From positions 30,933,322 to 30,997,321 of the forward strand of contig NC_079137.1 in assembly GCF_945859705.1 (NCBI RefSeq): a DNA stretch of 64,000 nt, written 5' to 3'. Made by a program: the position numbers and the translations under genes. Shown here in pieces: positions 24,705-34,728 of this stretch (positions are counted from its first letter, which is position 1; every line of letters starts with the position of its first letter). The notes under the pieces were generated by a model. That model was not told where the DNA came from. It searched no databases and saw nothing but the letters and a program-made list of their open reading frames with translations. The stretch comes from Episyrphus balteatus. Taxonomy: Eukaryota; Arthropoda; Insecta; Diptera; Syrphidae.

Positions 24705-26938
24705 GATTCACACTCACTAAATTCACACACAGACTGACTGATTTTTCAAACAACAAATTATAATTTTCTTGGCAACAAAAATAGGCTTCACAATGCGAAT
24801 AGGACCAGCTGTTTTCTTTAACAAAACTGCCCAACAAATGGATTTCTAATATTTTTTCTTAGATTTTATTTGATTAAAATTTCATTGATTTTTACTCATC
24901 TCTTAGATTTTTAACATCAATTAACATAATTTACCGCACACACCAAAACCCAAACACATGCGAGCATCAAAATAACACAACAAACGCAAGGATAACATGC
25001 GAACTCTTCAAAAAAAATAAACATTAGACGAACCCACTCGAGTGCAAAACGATAAGGATTTTTCTATTTCTTTTTTTTTTTCAAATTTATCAAAACGAAC
25101 AAAGGAATTATTATTTTTTTTATTTATTTATGTTAAAATAATAATAATATATACAGATTGTAGTATGAGCTACAATAATCCTTTCCCAGAGAGACAAAAA
25201 ACATACAAAAAAAAAATGCAACACGTTTTTTGGAGTATGCGCAGGATCAATTTCGAAAAACAAAACTTCTATTTAAATGAGTCTCACTCACAATAGAGCT
25301 AGAGCAAGGACTTTTAACTTAGATACGTATATTTTGAATGATTTGTTTTTGTTGTTTTCTTATAGAAAATAACAACAAAGCGAGTGAGCTCAGTTTCTTA
25401 TAACAGACACACAGAGACGAATGCGGACGAACTCACTCGGGGCGAGTTCGAAATGTTACTGAGCTATTTTGAGTTGGGAGAACATTCATTAAGCCTCTTT
25501 GGGGTTTTTGTCTCTTCGAATGGTAAAGAAGCAAAAAACCAAAAAAAAAAATTGAGTAGGTTGCTTGTCTGGTTGTGCGTTGCGGTGACTTGACTTGATA
25601 GTTGAGATTGAGAATAAAAAATATATAAATACCATAAACCAACTCCAATCCAACAGAATAACAAGCGGCAAATATCATTTCCACTTCCATCTATAGTTGA
25701 TGCGATGTTTTTTTTTTTTTTTTGAGTTGGTTCCATCGAAATTGAAATTAAATTTTCTGTCAAGATAATCGAAGGCGAAGTTGAATGAATAAAAAAAAAT
25801 AAGAGAAAAATTCTTTGAATTCCAATTTGACTTTAAAGAGGATTATGACAAAAGTGGAACGTAGATCTCTTACAGTGATGGTATTTGTCAATGTGACAAT
25901 TTTTGAATGATGAGTTTTGAAAATGAACAGAAGTATAAACTTTAGGTTTTTGTCTTTGTGGAAAATATTGAATTGATTGAAAATTATAGGTAATTTAAAT
26001 GTTCTTAGATATTGTTTACTTTTAAAAATGAAATAGTGCCCTTCGATTTTGAAACTAATTTATGTTTGTTTTTTATTTATTTTTTCTTTGCAGAGGATGC
26101 TAACAAAAGTTTTAGAATCTAGAAACATACCTACTTTTGTTTTTTTATACTCTTATCTGATATGTATAATAATTTAATTAATTAATTGAAGTTTTGAAGT
26201 ATTAATTTAAAAAACATATTTAATTGCAGTTTTGTTGAACAACGATGAATAAAATAGATCAATCAATGAATGAGTTCCCAACATTTCATTTTGGTTAAGT
26301 AAGTAATGATGAATATATTTATAACGTGATATTGATACATTTTTTAATGTAAATAAACCGATGACATTAAAAGTAATGATAATAAAATTAAAGATTAAAT
26401 AATTTTAACAATTTTTGTTTTGAATACATTGTTTTAAATTTATTTCTATCAAACCAAAATATCAAATGTCACACCCGTACCATTTTCCTGCTATACCCGT
26501 AACAAAAGGGAAATATTGTTCTATTGTGGAAGTGGCTCTAAAGATCATCATGTTCCATTGTACACATTTATATTTGAAATATACTATATTTAAAATGAAC
26601 TTGAAAGAAATAATCATGTATTTTTATGTCACACCCGTAACAAAATTGCAATTTTTTTAAATATGATTAAGAAACTGTGTACTTTGTATCCATTATTCAT
26701 TAAATTCTGTTAATATTAAATGTAAATTATAAAATGCATTAAATTTAATTAGTAAAATTATGAATTTACAATTATTTATTATATAACTTTAACTATACAG
26801 GGTGATTTGCATTAGATAAGATTAAAGTAGAAAAAAAATTTTACTATACAATATTGTTGCTATGTTAACATAATTATAACAATTTATAAGCAAACAGATA
26901 TGTAAATAAATAAACAAACAAATAAATAAATAATGCAA
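24705..26938. other. Non-coding, AT-rich
   Basis: No gene recognised. The patch at 25.38-25.52 kb (GAGTGAGCTC ... AACTCACTCGGGGCGAG) is GC-richer and could be promoter or 5' untranslated DNA. The motif GTCACACCCGTAAC occurs at 26.47 and 26.63 kb. Confidence 0.4.
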
Positions 26939-26941
26939 TAA

Positions 26942-27225
26942 GGCCGTGTGTGAATTGCGTTAAATAGTTAACCCCGTGTAAAATTTTTGACACTATTGAG
27001 GTGAATAAAAAATTGTCAGCTGTTAAAAATTTAATGGCCTCTGGGACCTGGTTAAGTTAGGTTAAAATTTTTGTTTTTTTTTTTATTAACAAGGAGTTTT
27101 ATGGCAGAAAAGAGACAGAGAAGAATATTAAACAGTAAACCATACAGCTGAAATTTTTTTATTCACCTCAATAGCGTCAAAAATTTTACACGGGGTAAAC
27201 TATTAAACGCAATTCACACACAGCC
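26942..27225. mobile_element. PIF/Harbinger-type MITE, 284 bp
   Basis: The ends are inverted repeats of about 70 bp: left GGCCGTGTGTGAATTGCGTT, right ending CGCAATTCACACACAGCC, with ACCCCGTGTAAAATTTTTGA and TATTGAGGTGAATAAAAAA also mirrored. TAA flanks both sides (26,939-26,941 and 27,226-27,228). No coding capacity. Confidence 0.85.
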
Positions 27226-27228
27226 TAA

Positions 27229-28227
27229 ATTAATAATTTAGTTATATAAGTAAGAATCAAGTTAGGTACTAACGTCTAAATAACAACAACAAAAATCATA
27301 AACAAAATAAAACAAGAATTTACATACATATGTATGTTGTTTACAATTATTATATCTTTAAGTTCTTATTTTTTAAAGAATGTAAAAAGTTTTTTTCTTT
27401 TTTATTCGACGAAAAACGAAATCACAAAGCCATACCAAACAAGAATGTCTAGAAAACGTTTCTAATACGAATCGACCCATATCGGTTAGCGACAGACGGA
27501 GTAATAAATTACTCTTTATCCAATTCAAGAGGACGGTTATTTTTTAAAAAAGATGCATTAATCGACTTTTTTTAATTTTACAAAAAAATGTCTATATCTA
27601 AACTTTACTGCATTGAACTATTACAAAACTTTCAATGCCCACGGACATGGTTTTACGTTAAATTCACAATAATATATAACTAAATTTGATATTTTTAAGT
27701 ATTTTTTATCATATGATCCCAAAATTAATTCAAAAAGTTGATTAAATAAAAAAATATTTTTTTAAATGAATTTCAGTTGGAAAAAAAAAACACACTCCTT
27801 GATTTATTTATAAACAAATGTTTACAAAATATTTTATAAATATTAAAAAATATTTTTTAAGAATAAAATTAAAAATATATAATATAAAAATATAATATTA
27901 TATATTTTTCTTTTTTTTTTTTGATAAAAAAAAATAGTTTTTGAACAAAAAAATATAATTTTTGAACAAAAAAAAAAATGTGTTTTGGGGAAAAAAAAAC
28001 TAAATTTTGCATGTCATTTTATTATATTAAAAAACAATTTTCTGAAAAAATAATATTTACTTAGTATTAGTAAATAAACTAAAAAAAAATACGAAAACAA
28101 AATTTAAATTAAAAAAAATTTTATTAAAAATTTTGTTTTTGAAAAAAAAATAACTTAGAAAAAATATTTTTGGGAAAAAATAAAAACAAATTTGCGCGGC
28201 ATTTTGTTATGTGGGTTATAAAAATAT
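27229..28227. other. Very AT-rich non-coding DNA
   Basis: Long A/T runs dominate, especially 27.75-28.2 kb. The LTR retrotransposon has inserted at the right edge into the sequence ATAT. Confidence 0.6.
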
Positions 28228-28733
28228 TGTAATGTTTTATTCCGGGTTCACAATAAAACTTATTTCGTTTATTTTAACTTCCACTTATCTTTCTGTTCAA
28301 ATAAGAACACACTTTATTTCAAATCAATTTACTTTTATTATTCGCTCAAACAAACACACTTTTTAATCACTTTATTTACTACTAACAATTTCCAACACTT
28401 TATTTCACTTTGTACTGTACTCTTTCACATTCAAGATTAAACTGTATCCGGTCGGTGTCCACGCTGCCCTTTTATACCTGAAATTCGGAATTCGAGAATG
28501 TCTTCGAAGGTTCTCGTCTTTGCTTCTCGAAGCTTCCTTTCCAAGAGGGGGCGCTTCATACTTCCAGTCCAGTGGGATATTTTGGGATATTCAGCAGTCG
28601 AGGGAATTTATTTGGATGCGTTCAGAGGGTAGTTTCTTAATTACTAAAGGTCCGTTCACATTTCTACCTTTACTGTAGCAGGTAGTGTGTTCAGACTTTT
28701 ATCTTAAAAGTAGTTCGGTAATTCATCGTTACA
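28228..28733 (-). repeat. 3' LTR of the Gypsy element
   Basis: 506 bp, bounded by TGTAATG and CGTTACA. On the minus strand it carries the TATA motif GGTATAAAAGG at about 28,470-28,480 and heat-shock-like triplets at 28,524-28,536, as in the other LTR. Several AATAAA motifs lie downstream of the TATA. Confidence 0.97.
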
Positions 28734-28746
28734 TTGCCCCCCTCTT
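28734..28746 (-). other. Polypurine tract
   Basis: On the minus strand AAGAGGGGGGCAA lies directly before the 3' LTR and overlaps the pol stop codon. This is the expected plus-strand primer site for reverse transcription. Confidence 0.9.
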
Positions 28747-30154
28747 AGGATTGTTCGTCCCGAACAACTCCATTGCTTCTTTCACCATTATAACGATGTA
28801 AACGGTCACAATGAACTACCTTTAATTTGCCTCTTACCCCTCTCTGTATACGGTAAACCACGTCGTTGATTCTGGTTATTACTGTGTAAGGGCCTTCCCA
28901 GTTTTGTTGTAGCTTCGGTGATAGTCCCTTTTGTCGGTAGGGATTGTAAAACCACACAAGTTCTCCTTCTTGAAACCCTGTTGCTGTCGCTCGCGCGTCA
29001 TATCTTGTTTTCATCCTGTCACTAGACGCTTTTATATTTGTCCTTGTCCGTTGGTGAATGTCAGCCAGTGTTTCTTTCAGGTTATCAACATACTCATCTA
29101 TTTCCTGTGGCTCATTTGGAACACATCCGAATTTGATCTCACTTGGCAGCCGTATTGTAGAACCAAAAAGGACTTCCGATGGTGTATGTCCAGTGGAACT
29201 ATGTGTTGCACTTCTATAAGCCATCAAGAATAATGGAATATGTCGATCCCAGTCTCGTTGATTATCGTTGACTACTTTTGACAGGTGTTCTTTAAGTGTC
29301 CTGTTAAATCGCTCAACCATCCCATCAGATTGTGGATGAAGCGGTATTGTTCGCGTCTTCTTGATGCCAAGGAGTGAGCAAACCTCTTGAAAAATCTTAG
29401 ATTCGAAGTTCCTTCCTTGGTCGGAATGAAGTTCCATGGGTACTCCGAACCTGCTCACCCAATGAAAGACAATCTTATCCACAACTGTTTTGGTTTCCTG
29501 GTTTGGGATGGCAAATGGCTCAGGCCACTTGCTGAAGTAATCCATCACTACGAGGATATACCGGTTTCCTTTGTTGGTTTCGGGAAAAGGACCTGCCACG
29601 TCTATTGCAATCCTCTCAAAAGGTGTGCCCACATTGTACTGATGCATCTTGCTTTGCATTTTTCTAGCTGGTCCTTTGCTAGCGGCACAAGTATCACATT
29701 TTCGGCACCACTTTTCAACGTCTTCTCTCATACGTAACCAGTAGAATTGCTGGCGTACCTTTTCCAGCGTCTTGTTGATGCCTAAATGGCCTCCAGAAGT
29801 TCCCTCGTGCATCTCTCGGAGAACATCATTAACCTTTGACTGAGGTACGATTAGTTGCATTACATAAGATTTACCATCTGCGGATTCCCACTTACGCCTG
29901 AGTAACCCTTCTTGCACATGAAGTGAGTCCCATTGTGCCCAATATACTTTGAGATTGGGGCTTCGGTCGGAGATGTCGGCCCATTCTGGTTTCTCTTTAT
30001 GTTCCTTCCATGCAAGGATGGGTTCGATGTCCGAATCTTCCTGTTGGGCCATCCTGAGTTCTTCATTACTCCAGCCGCAAATGGGATCAGCTCTCGTTCT
30101 TCTTACAGCGACAACTTCCTTTTCCTCTAGCCGTGTGCAATGCTTGCAGTCTTG
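28745..30154 (-). pseudogene. Gypsy pol, integrase part (downstream of an in-frame TAG)
   Basis: The frame continues from the RT/RNase H frame with no shift; only the TAG at 30,157-30,155 separates them. The long open part (from a Met at about 30,052, 435 codons) contains the zinc-binding HHCC domain (HLGINKTLEK ... CRKCDTC), the DDE core (IDVAGPF, HSDQGRNFES, then PQSDGMVERFNRTLKEH with the catalytic Glu) and a C-terminal region with a GPYTVI-type motif. It inserts element DNA into the host genome in the nucleus. The enzyme itself looks intact, but it can be made from the Gag-Pol reading frame only if the TAG is read through. I call it a pseudogene for that reason; readthrough is an alternative. 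Confidence 0.9.
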
Positions 30155-32359
30155 CTAGCACGGGCGCCGAGATAATGCGTCTGCATTTGAATGTAGCTTT
30201 CCTCTTCGATGTTGAATCTGACATTGATACGTCTGGAGTATCTCGATCCATCTTGCTACTTGACCCTCTGGATTTTTGAAGTTCAAAAGCCAATTTAGTG
30301 CACCATGATCTGTGCGAAGAAGGAACTTCTGTCCATAGATGTACTTATGGAAGTGCTTTGTTGCCAATACCAGAGCTAGAAGTTCCCTTCTGGTCACGCA
30401 ATAGTTTCTTTCTTGTTTCGAGAGTACCTTGCTGAAATAGGCAACGACCTTTTCTTCTCCGTCATGAACTTGCGATAAAACAGCACCAACTCCAACATTA
30501 CTTGCATCTGCGTCAATGATGAATTGTTTGCCTGGAGTCGGATAGGCCAACACAGGAGCTTCACATAACCGTAGCTTCAGTTCCTGAAAGCTTTTCTCAC
30601 ACTCACCTGACCATTTAAAGGGTTTACCCTTCTCCGTAAGCTGGTGCAAGCTTTTGGCGATTCTCGCAAAATCCTTCACGAACCGTCGATAGTACGTTGC
30701 CAGACCGAGGAAACTCCGAAGTTGATGCTTGTCCTGAGGGGTTGGCCAATTCTTCACAGTGTCAACTTTTTCTGGATCAGTCATTACTCCTTGGGATGAG
30801 ATGATATGCCCCAAATATTTAACCTCGGTCTTGAAAAGTGCACATTTCTTTGGATTTAACTTAAGATGTGCTTCTCGTAGCCTCTGGAATACAGCCTTTA
30901 GGTTTTCACAATGGTCATCAAATGTTTTCCCGTAAACGATGACATCATCCAAATAGACTAGGCAAGATTTCCAGGTTAATCCATTTAAAACGCACTCCAT
31001 TAAGCGCTCAAAAGTAGCTGGGGCATTACATAGCCCAAACGGCATGACATTGAACTGCCACAGACCATTTTCTGTGGAGAAAGCCGTCTTTTCTCGATCT
31101 TCTGGATGGATTTCTACCTGCCAGTAGCCACTCTTCAAGTCCAAAGTCGAAAACCATTGTGCTCCTTCCATTGCATCTAGAGTATCGCTGATTCTTGGCA
31201 GTGGGTAGCTGTCTTTCTTCGTCACATCATTCAGTCTGCGGTAGTCGACACAAAATCGAGTGCTTCCATCCTTCTTTTTGACGAGAACTACCGTTGATGC
31301 CCAAGGGCTTTTGGAATTTTCGATCAGCCCGTCTTTCTTCATTGTCGATATCATTTCTTCAACTTCACCTTGTTTGGCCAAGGGGAGACGTCTTGCTGGT
31401 TGACGAATCGGCCTAGCGTCTCCTGTATCGATTCGGTGCTGCACCAGTTGTGTTCGGCCGTATTGCCCGCTGGGTGAAGAGAAGATATCAGCATATTCAT
31501 GAAGAAGCCTTCCAGCAACATTAAGCTGATGTTGACTCAAGTTGTCTGATTTGAGAATTTGAGTCTTTAGTTTCTCAGAGTTCATAGTCATCTGTATGTC
31601 CATCTCATTGATCTTAGTTATTGCGGACACAGATTCACATTGCCCAACAACTTCTCCTTTCTTAAGCTTGATTGGGTACGGTTTGATGTTAAGTATCCGT
31701 ACAGGTACCATGTTGTTCTTTGGTGCCACAAGAGTCTTCCCGATGAAGATGTTTTCGGAACTTTGCTCAACTTCTGGTTCGACCATGAGGTATCGATGGC
31801 TTCCACAGTTCCCCTTTAACTTCGTCCACACAAAAACTTCTGAAGAAGGAGGCAGGCACATGTCTTCTTTGATGACAGTTCTAATTGTTGTTGAGTTTTC
31901 GCTGCCATAGACCATTGGAATCTCTACATTTCTGTATTTCAGGACTTGATTACCGATATCCAAAATGATTCCATGCTCCTTCATAAAGTCGATTCCAATG
32001 ATGCACTCGTCACATATATCTGCCACCAAAAACACATGTGAAAACTTTAGTTCTGCTATACGGATCTCAAGACGAACTTCTCCGTACACTCTTGCTGCTT
32101 CTCCTGTGGCGCTCTTCAGACGATAGCTGTTGGTGTTATGTAGCCACGTCATCTTTACCAAGTCTCTTCGTACAATAGAGGCGGTGGCACCGGTGTCAAT
32201 TGTAGCCACGTGTTGGTTATTGTTTATGGTTGCCTCTACTGTCAGACTTTTGTTGTCTCGTTTAGTCTGTGAGACTTGAATTGTGGTTCTGGGGCCATCG
32301 ATACCAGAAACCAGCTTCTGCCCCTCGAAGTTGGTACTTACTCGTTTCCCGAATGGGAA
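30155..32359 (-). CDS. Gypsy pol: protease, reverse transcriptase and RNase H
   Basis: The frame is open from 32,359 and overlaps the end of gag by 22 bases in the -1 frame. There is no good ATG near its start, which fits production as a Gag-Pol fusion by frameshifting. Domains in order: aspartic protease with IDTGATAS and a later IIGIDFM; RT with CVDYRRLND, DLKSGYWQV, MPFGLCNAPATFERLM and the catalytic YLDDVIVYG; RNase H with FIIDADASNVGVGAVLSQ, RRELLAL and the closing HSNADALSRRPC. It ends at a TAG (30,157-30,155) placed between RNase H and integrase, after which the same frame goes on. Every visible catalytic motif is intact. It copies the element RNA into DNA in cytoplasmic particles. Confidence 0.93.
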   Translation of the reverse strand, partial: FPFGKRVSTNFEGQKLVSGIDGPRTTIQVSQTKRDNKSLTVEATINNNQHVATIDTGATASIVRRDLVKMTWLHNTNSYRLKSATGEAARVYGEVRLEIRIAELKFSHVFLVADICDECIIGIDFMKEHGIILDIGNQVLKYRNVEIPMVYGSENSTTIRTVIKEDMCLPPSSEVFVWTKLKGNCGSHRYLMVEPEVEQSSENIFIGKTLVAPKNNMVPVRILNIKPYPIKLKKGEVVGQCESVSAITKINEMDIQMTMNSEKLKTQILKSDNLSQHQLNVAGRLLHEYADIFSSPSGQYGRTQLVQHRIDTGDARPIRQPARRLPLAKQGEVEEMISTMKKDGLIENSKSPWASTVVLVKKKDGSTRFCVDYRRLNDVTKKDSYPLPRISDTLDAMEGAQWFSTLDLKSGYWQVEIHPEDREKTAFSTENGLWQFNVMPFGLCNAPATFERLMECVLNGLTWKSCLVYLDDVIVYGKTFDDHCENLKAVFQRLREAHLKLNPKKCALFKTEVKYLGHIISSQGVMTDPEKVDTVKNWPTPQDKHQLRSFLGLATYYRRFVKDFARIAKSLHQLTEKGKPFKWSGECEKSFQELKLRLCEAPVLAYPTPGKQFIIDADASNVGVGAVLSQVHDGEEKVVAYFSKVLSKQERNYCVTRRELLALVLATKHFHKYIYGQKFLLRTDHGALNWLLNFKNPEGQVARWIEILQTYQCQIQHRRGKLHSNADALSRRPC

Positions 32360-33735
32360 TCAAGTTGAGGATGAGTGTTGGTTGTATCGCTTACCTGTTG
32401 TTGGGCAATATTCCTGTTTCCACAGTGCTGGCAAGCATTTCTTCTTGGTGGCAATCTGCACTGCCGCTAGAGATGTCCTGTCTTGTTACAGTTCCAGCAT
32501 CGAGCAGCTCCGTCTCGCTGGTTTCTTTGGAATGCGAGTTTTTGACAAGAGCATTCCTCCACTGCAACTTCTCTTACCCGATGAACGCCTTGAGAAGCCT
32601 GTTCTGCTGCTTCCATTGTTAGTGCGAACGCTAATGCTTCAGGAAGGGAACGTTTTCCAGCTATTCGAATCGCTCGCTGAAGATTTATATCAGATACAGC
32701 ACGAACAAAGGCTTCTGTCGCAAACTGATTTATAATGTCGTCTCCTGCTGTCGGATATGCCAGATGAGCTAACCTTTCAATATCTGCTTGGAGTTGTTGC
32801 AGAGTTTCTCCTCTTTTCTGCACTCTTGTATTGAGTTGGACGCGGAAGACTTCCTGCATATGGCCATCTCCAAAGCGTTTTTCAATTACCTGGACAAGAG
32901 CGTTAAAGTTACCATTCTTTTCTGGTGGTAAAGTTTGTAATAACTCAGCAGCAGGACCTCTAAGAGCAAGAGTCAGCGCTATACATTTGTCTTCGTCATC
33001 CCAGCCATTTGTTGTGGCAGCTGCCTCAAACTGTTTCTTGTAGATTGACCAAGAACTTTGTCCATCAAAGGTTGGTGGATGCATTTCCTTCTTCTTTGGA
33101 TACTCACCAGAACTTTCTCGGATCTTAATTTTCCGAACTTTGTCAAGTTCTTCGGTAAAACTTTGCATTTTCACTTCCATTCCTTTAAATTTGTCTTCGA
33201 ATTTTATTTCTACTTTCTCGAGTTTTTCTTCAACTTTCTCAAACTTTTCTTGAGACTGTTTTTCAACGCCTTTGATTGAAGCATCAAGAGCAACGAACTT
33301 GTTCTCGATCTCATGAAGCTTACCTTCGATGAGGTTTTTCTGTTCATCTAGAAGGTTCTTTTGCTGTTCCAGAAGATTCTGTTGTTCACTCTTTTGTTCT
33401 TTACGTTGTGCCTCAATTTTTCCGAGAACATTACTCTGTTGTTTTTCTAATTGTTCTCTCTGTTCATTGCGTTGTGTCTCAATTTGTTTGAGAAGATTTT
33501 CCTCGAACTTAGCAAGGAGAACAGACATCATGGACGACATATCGGAACCAGTACTTACTTGTTCTTCTGTCATTTCAACTTCGAATTGAAATGTATCCAA
33601 ATTTTCGTTTTCCTGGGTTAAATAATCCTGCACACGAATAATGAGGTCATTTTTCGATCCAGCATTAGGAAGACCTCGCTTATTTAATTCCGACTTCAGC
33701 TCAGTTAAACTTAACTGATTTAATGTCTTACCCAT
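32338..33735 (-). pseudogene. Gypsy gag with SAP domain, coiled coil and zinc knuckle; one in-frame TAG
   Basis: The ATG at 33,735 starts a frame encoding 422 residues before a TAG at 32,469-32,467; the frame then runs 42 more codons to TAA at 32,340-32,338. Residues about 5-40 (LNQLSLTELKSELNKRGLP, then GSKNDLIIRVQDYL) form a SAP DNA/RNA-binding motif. Residues about 75-205 are rich in Q/E/K heptads, a long coiled coil. Residues about 225-370 are the capsid-like part (FDGQSSWSIYKKQFEAAA). The C-terminus is a CCHC knuckle that starts CWNCNKTGH; the TAG falls inside this knuckle, two residues after its His, and its last Cys lies beyond. Gag forms the particle and binds RNA. The TAG removes the end of the knuckle and the frameshift site unless it is read through. 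Confidence 0.9.
32344..32350 (-). promoter_or_regulatory. Programmed -1 frameshift slippery heptamer GGGAAAC
   Basis: On the minus strand the heptamer reads G GGA AAC in the gag frame (codons GGA at 32,349 and AAC at 32,346). This is the canonical X XXY YYZ form. Slipping back one base moves ribosomes from gag into the pol frame. It lies within the 22-base window where both frames are open, just before the gag TAA at 32,340-32,338. Downstream, GGGGCAGAA and TTCTG/GCCCC segments could form a stem, though about 19 bases away, farther than is usual. Confidence 0.85.
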
Positions 33736-33872
33736 TTTAACTTTTTAAAACGCGAGCACTTTTACTTATTTCAAAATGTATTACACTTTGTTTATTGTTA
33801 AGACACACGCGCACTTTTTATTTTTTTTTTTTCCGCGAAATTATCTGATTCGCACAAATAAATAAGTTTTAT

Positions 33873-33889
33873 CCCACTTCTGACACCAA
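33873..33889 (-). other. Primer binding site for tRNA-Leu
   Basis: One base or less after the 5' LTR, the minus strand reads TGGTGTCAGAAGTGGGA. This is complementary to a tRNA 3' end of ...TCCCACTTCTGACA-CCA, which I recognise as the end of insect tRNA-Leu(CAA). The match is from memory; the position and TGG start are exact. Confidence 0.85.
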
Positions 33890-34393
33890 TGTAATGTTTT
33901 ATTCCGGGTTCACAATAAAACTTATTTCGTTTATTTTAACTTCCACTTATCTTTCCGTTCAAATAAGAACACACTTTATTTCAAATCAATTTACTTTTAT
34001 TATTCGCTCAAACAAACACACTTTTCAATCACTTTATTTACTACTAACAATTTCCAACACTTTATTTCACTTTGTACTGTACTCTTTCACATTCAAGATT
34101 AAACTGTATCCGGTCGGTGTCCACGCTGCCCTTTTATACCTGAAATTCGGAATTCGAGAATGTCTTCGAAGGTTCTCGTCTTTGCTTCTCGAAGCTTCCT
34201 TTCCAAGAGGGGGCACTTCATACTTCCAGTCCAGTGGGATATTTTGGGATATTCAGCAGTCGAGGGAATTTCTTTGGATGCGTTCAGAGGGTAGTTTCTT
34301 AATTACTAAAGGTCCGTTCACATTTCTACCTACTGTAGCAGGTAGTGTGTTCAGACTTTTATCTTAAAAGTAGTTCGGTAATTCATCGTTACA
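33890..34393 (-). repeat. 5' LTR of the Gypsy element (promoter LTR)
   Basis: 504 bp, the near-identical partner of 28,228-28,733. Transcription of the element should start here on the minus strand. Confidence 0.97.
34131..34198 (-). promoter_or_regulatory. LTR core promoter: TATA box with heat-shock-like elements
   Basis: The minus strand has GGTATAAAAGG at about 34,130-34,140, with an ATACAGTTT initiator-like site about 30 bases downstream. Upstream of the TATA at 34,186-34,198 is a perfect TTC-NN-GAA-NN-TTC array (TTCTCGAAGCTTC on the plus strand; the motif is symmetrical). Further triplets are GAAGGTTC at 34,168-34,175 and TTCGAGAA at 34,153-34,160. These match the binding pattern of heat-shock factor. 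Confidence 0.6.
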
Positions 34394-34728
34394 ATATAAT
34401 AAACATTTTATTTGAAATTAAAAAAAAAATATTTATTGCAACCAAAAAATATTTGCATTAAAAAAAATATTTATTGCAAATGAAAAAAATTGCATTAAAA
34501 AAATTAGTTTATTGCAACTGAAAAATATTTTCATAAAAAAAATATTATTGTAAATAAAAAAATGCCTTCATTGAAAAAAAAATTCAATGCAAAATGTTTG
34601 CATTGAAATGTGACCGCACATTGGGTTCAATGATATACATAGTTGAAATAGCTAATGTATGATCAAATTGTAAGAAATTTGACGAATATTAAAAAAAAAA
34701 AAAATTAATGAATTGAATTTTTTACTTG
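34394..34728. repeat. TTGCA/AAATATTT tandem-like repeat, copy 1
   Basis: Repeated blocks of TTTATTGCAA, GAAAAATATTTGCATT and poly-A, followed by AAATTGTAAGAAATTTGACG. The same blocks make up the inverted repeat at 39.29-39.92 kb. Confidence 0.7.

Larger units (their letters stand above)
28228..34393 (-). mobile_element. Ty3/Gypsy (Metaviridae) LTR retrotransposon, nearly complete
   Basis: A 6.17-kb element transcribed on the minus strand. It has two LTRs (506 and 504 bp) that differ at four substitutions and one 2-bp indel, starting TGTAA and ending TTACA in the printed orientation, and a 4-bp target duplication ATAT (28,224-28,227 and 34,394-34,397). A primer site follows the 5' LTR, then gag, then pol in the -1 frame in the order protease-RT-RNase H-integrase (the Gypsy order), then a polypurine tract. 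There is no room for an env gene: the integrase frame ends at the polypurine tract. The LTR identity of about 99% suggests a recent insertion, yet gag and pol each contain one in-frame TAG. The lineage resembles the env-less insect mdg1/mdg3/412-type group; this is inference. Confidence 0.97.

Noticed and set aside
26459..26640. GTCACACCCGTAAC repeated motif, also similar at 10.45 kb (AAATATCAAATGTCACACTCGT)
   Set aside because: Only short shared strings; no element boundaries could be drawn.
28228..28745. An env gene in the Gypsy element
   Set aside because: The integrase frame ends at the polypurine tract, directly before the 3' LTR; there is no space for env, so it is not an errantivirus-type element.
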